A DNA stretch of 36,897 bases from Mikrocytos mackini. Taxonomy: Eukaryota; Endomyxa; Ascetosporea; Mikrocytida; Mikrocytiidae. The first letter of the stretch is position 1. Each line of letters starts with the position of its first letter. The translations under genes were made by a program, and so were the position numbers. Below are positions 36,755-36,897 of this stretch, piece by piece. The stretch covers positions 1 through 36,897 of the forward strand of contig JASNJN010000206.1 in NCBI GenBank assembly GCA_030180075.1, read 5' to 3'. Below the pieces are notes generated by a model. It had not been told where the DNA came from, ran no database searches, and saw only the letters and a program-made list of their open reading frames with translations.

Positions 36755-36897
36755 AAAATATAAATTTTTTGGTAGTAATTTATCATGTAATTTCAAAAAT
36801 TCTGTTAAAATTTACACCAAAATATGAGTGGATGTCAAAATTTCTTAGACCTAAGGCCTCAAATACTCCATTGGGAATCTTTCCCACGTTTGCTTAA

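Larger units (their letters stand above)
36045..36897. other. gene-free repeat-bearing end of window
   Basis: No supported gene. It contains the piggyBac-like motif at 36270 and the GC palindrome at 36707-36754, listed separately. Confidence 0.5.

Overview
The window looks like a TE-rich, AT-rich nuclear contig from a microsporidian. The evidence is short intronless genes, divergent start codons only 21-24 bp apart with AAATTT-like motifs just upstream, and very divergent, shortened versions of core eukaryotic proteins (Sec31 of 762 aa, lipin of 495 aa, an ING-type PHD protein of 204 aa). Several lineage-specific N-terminally anchored proteins and a heavy load of decayed transposons fit the expanded microsporidian genomes (Hamiltosporidium-, Edhazardia- or Nosema-like); the genus is an inference. 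Seven scattered N characters (206, 219, 234, 3597-3598, 3601-3602, 31125 and neighbours) mark uncertain consensus, so single-base breaks in genes may be assembly errors.

Layout. 1-6000 is gene-poor: one hypothetical gene (2582-3169), a TGTGGGAAA-type tandem repeat field (about 3385-4000) and four short hAT-type elements, three with recognisable 8-bp target duplications and one nested in another. 6016-12219 is the densest block: SEC31, then convergent to it three lineage-specific genes with hydrophobic N termini. 12794-14270 is a broken WD40 gene. 14430-18670 is a graveyard: a decayed small ORF, a 1.56-kb hAT-like element, a MULE transposase pseudogene and a pogo-like MITE. 18820-23344 is a compact host cluster: two small unknown genes, phosphatidylserine decarboxylase, an unknown 97-aa protein, an ING/PHD chromatin protein and lipin. 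Phosphatidate phosphatase and phosphatidylserine decarboxylase are both phospholipid enzymes and lie within 4 kb.

23655-30770 is the most unusual region. Two copies of the 5' part of a Helitron-like element (OTU protease domain + DUF6570-like region + HUH Rep) face each other as a 1.43-kb inverted repeat. Each copy carries, 24 bp from the OTU start codon and divergently transcribed, a gene for a CID (RNA polymerase II CTD-interacting) domain protein. Between the arms lies the 3' end of a restriction-like-endonuclease non-LTR retrotransposon, which truncates the Rep frame. A 1.8-kb pogo-like element sits in the outer end of the left arm, and the right arm preserves the matching empty site.

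31294-32770 holds further MITEs and hairpins. 33017-36044 returns to host genes: a TATDN1-like TatD nuclease with one in-frame stop, tRNA-Ile(UAU), exosome cap subunit CSL4 with a +1 frame break, and another anchored lineage-specific protein. The window ends in piggyBac-like and GC-palindrome repeat sequence. All product calls come from reading motifs by eye; no database search was possible.
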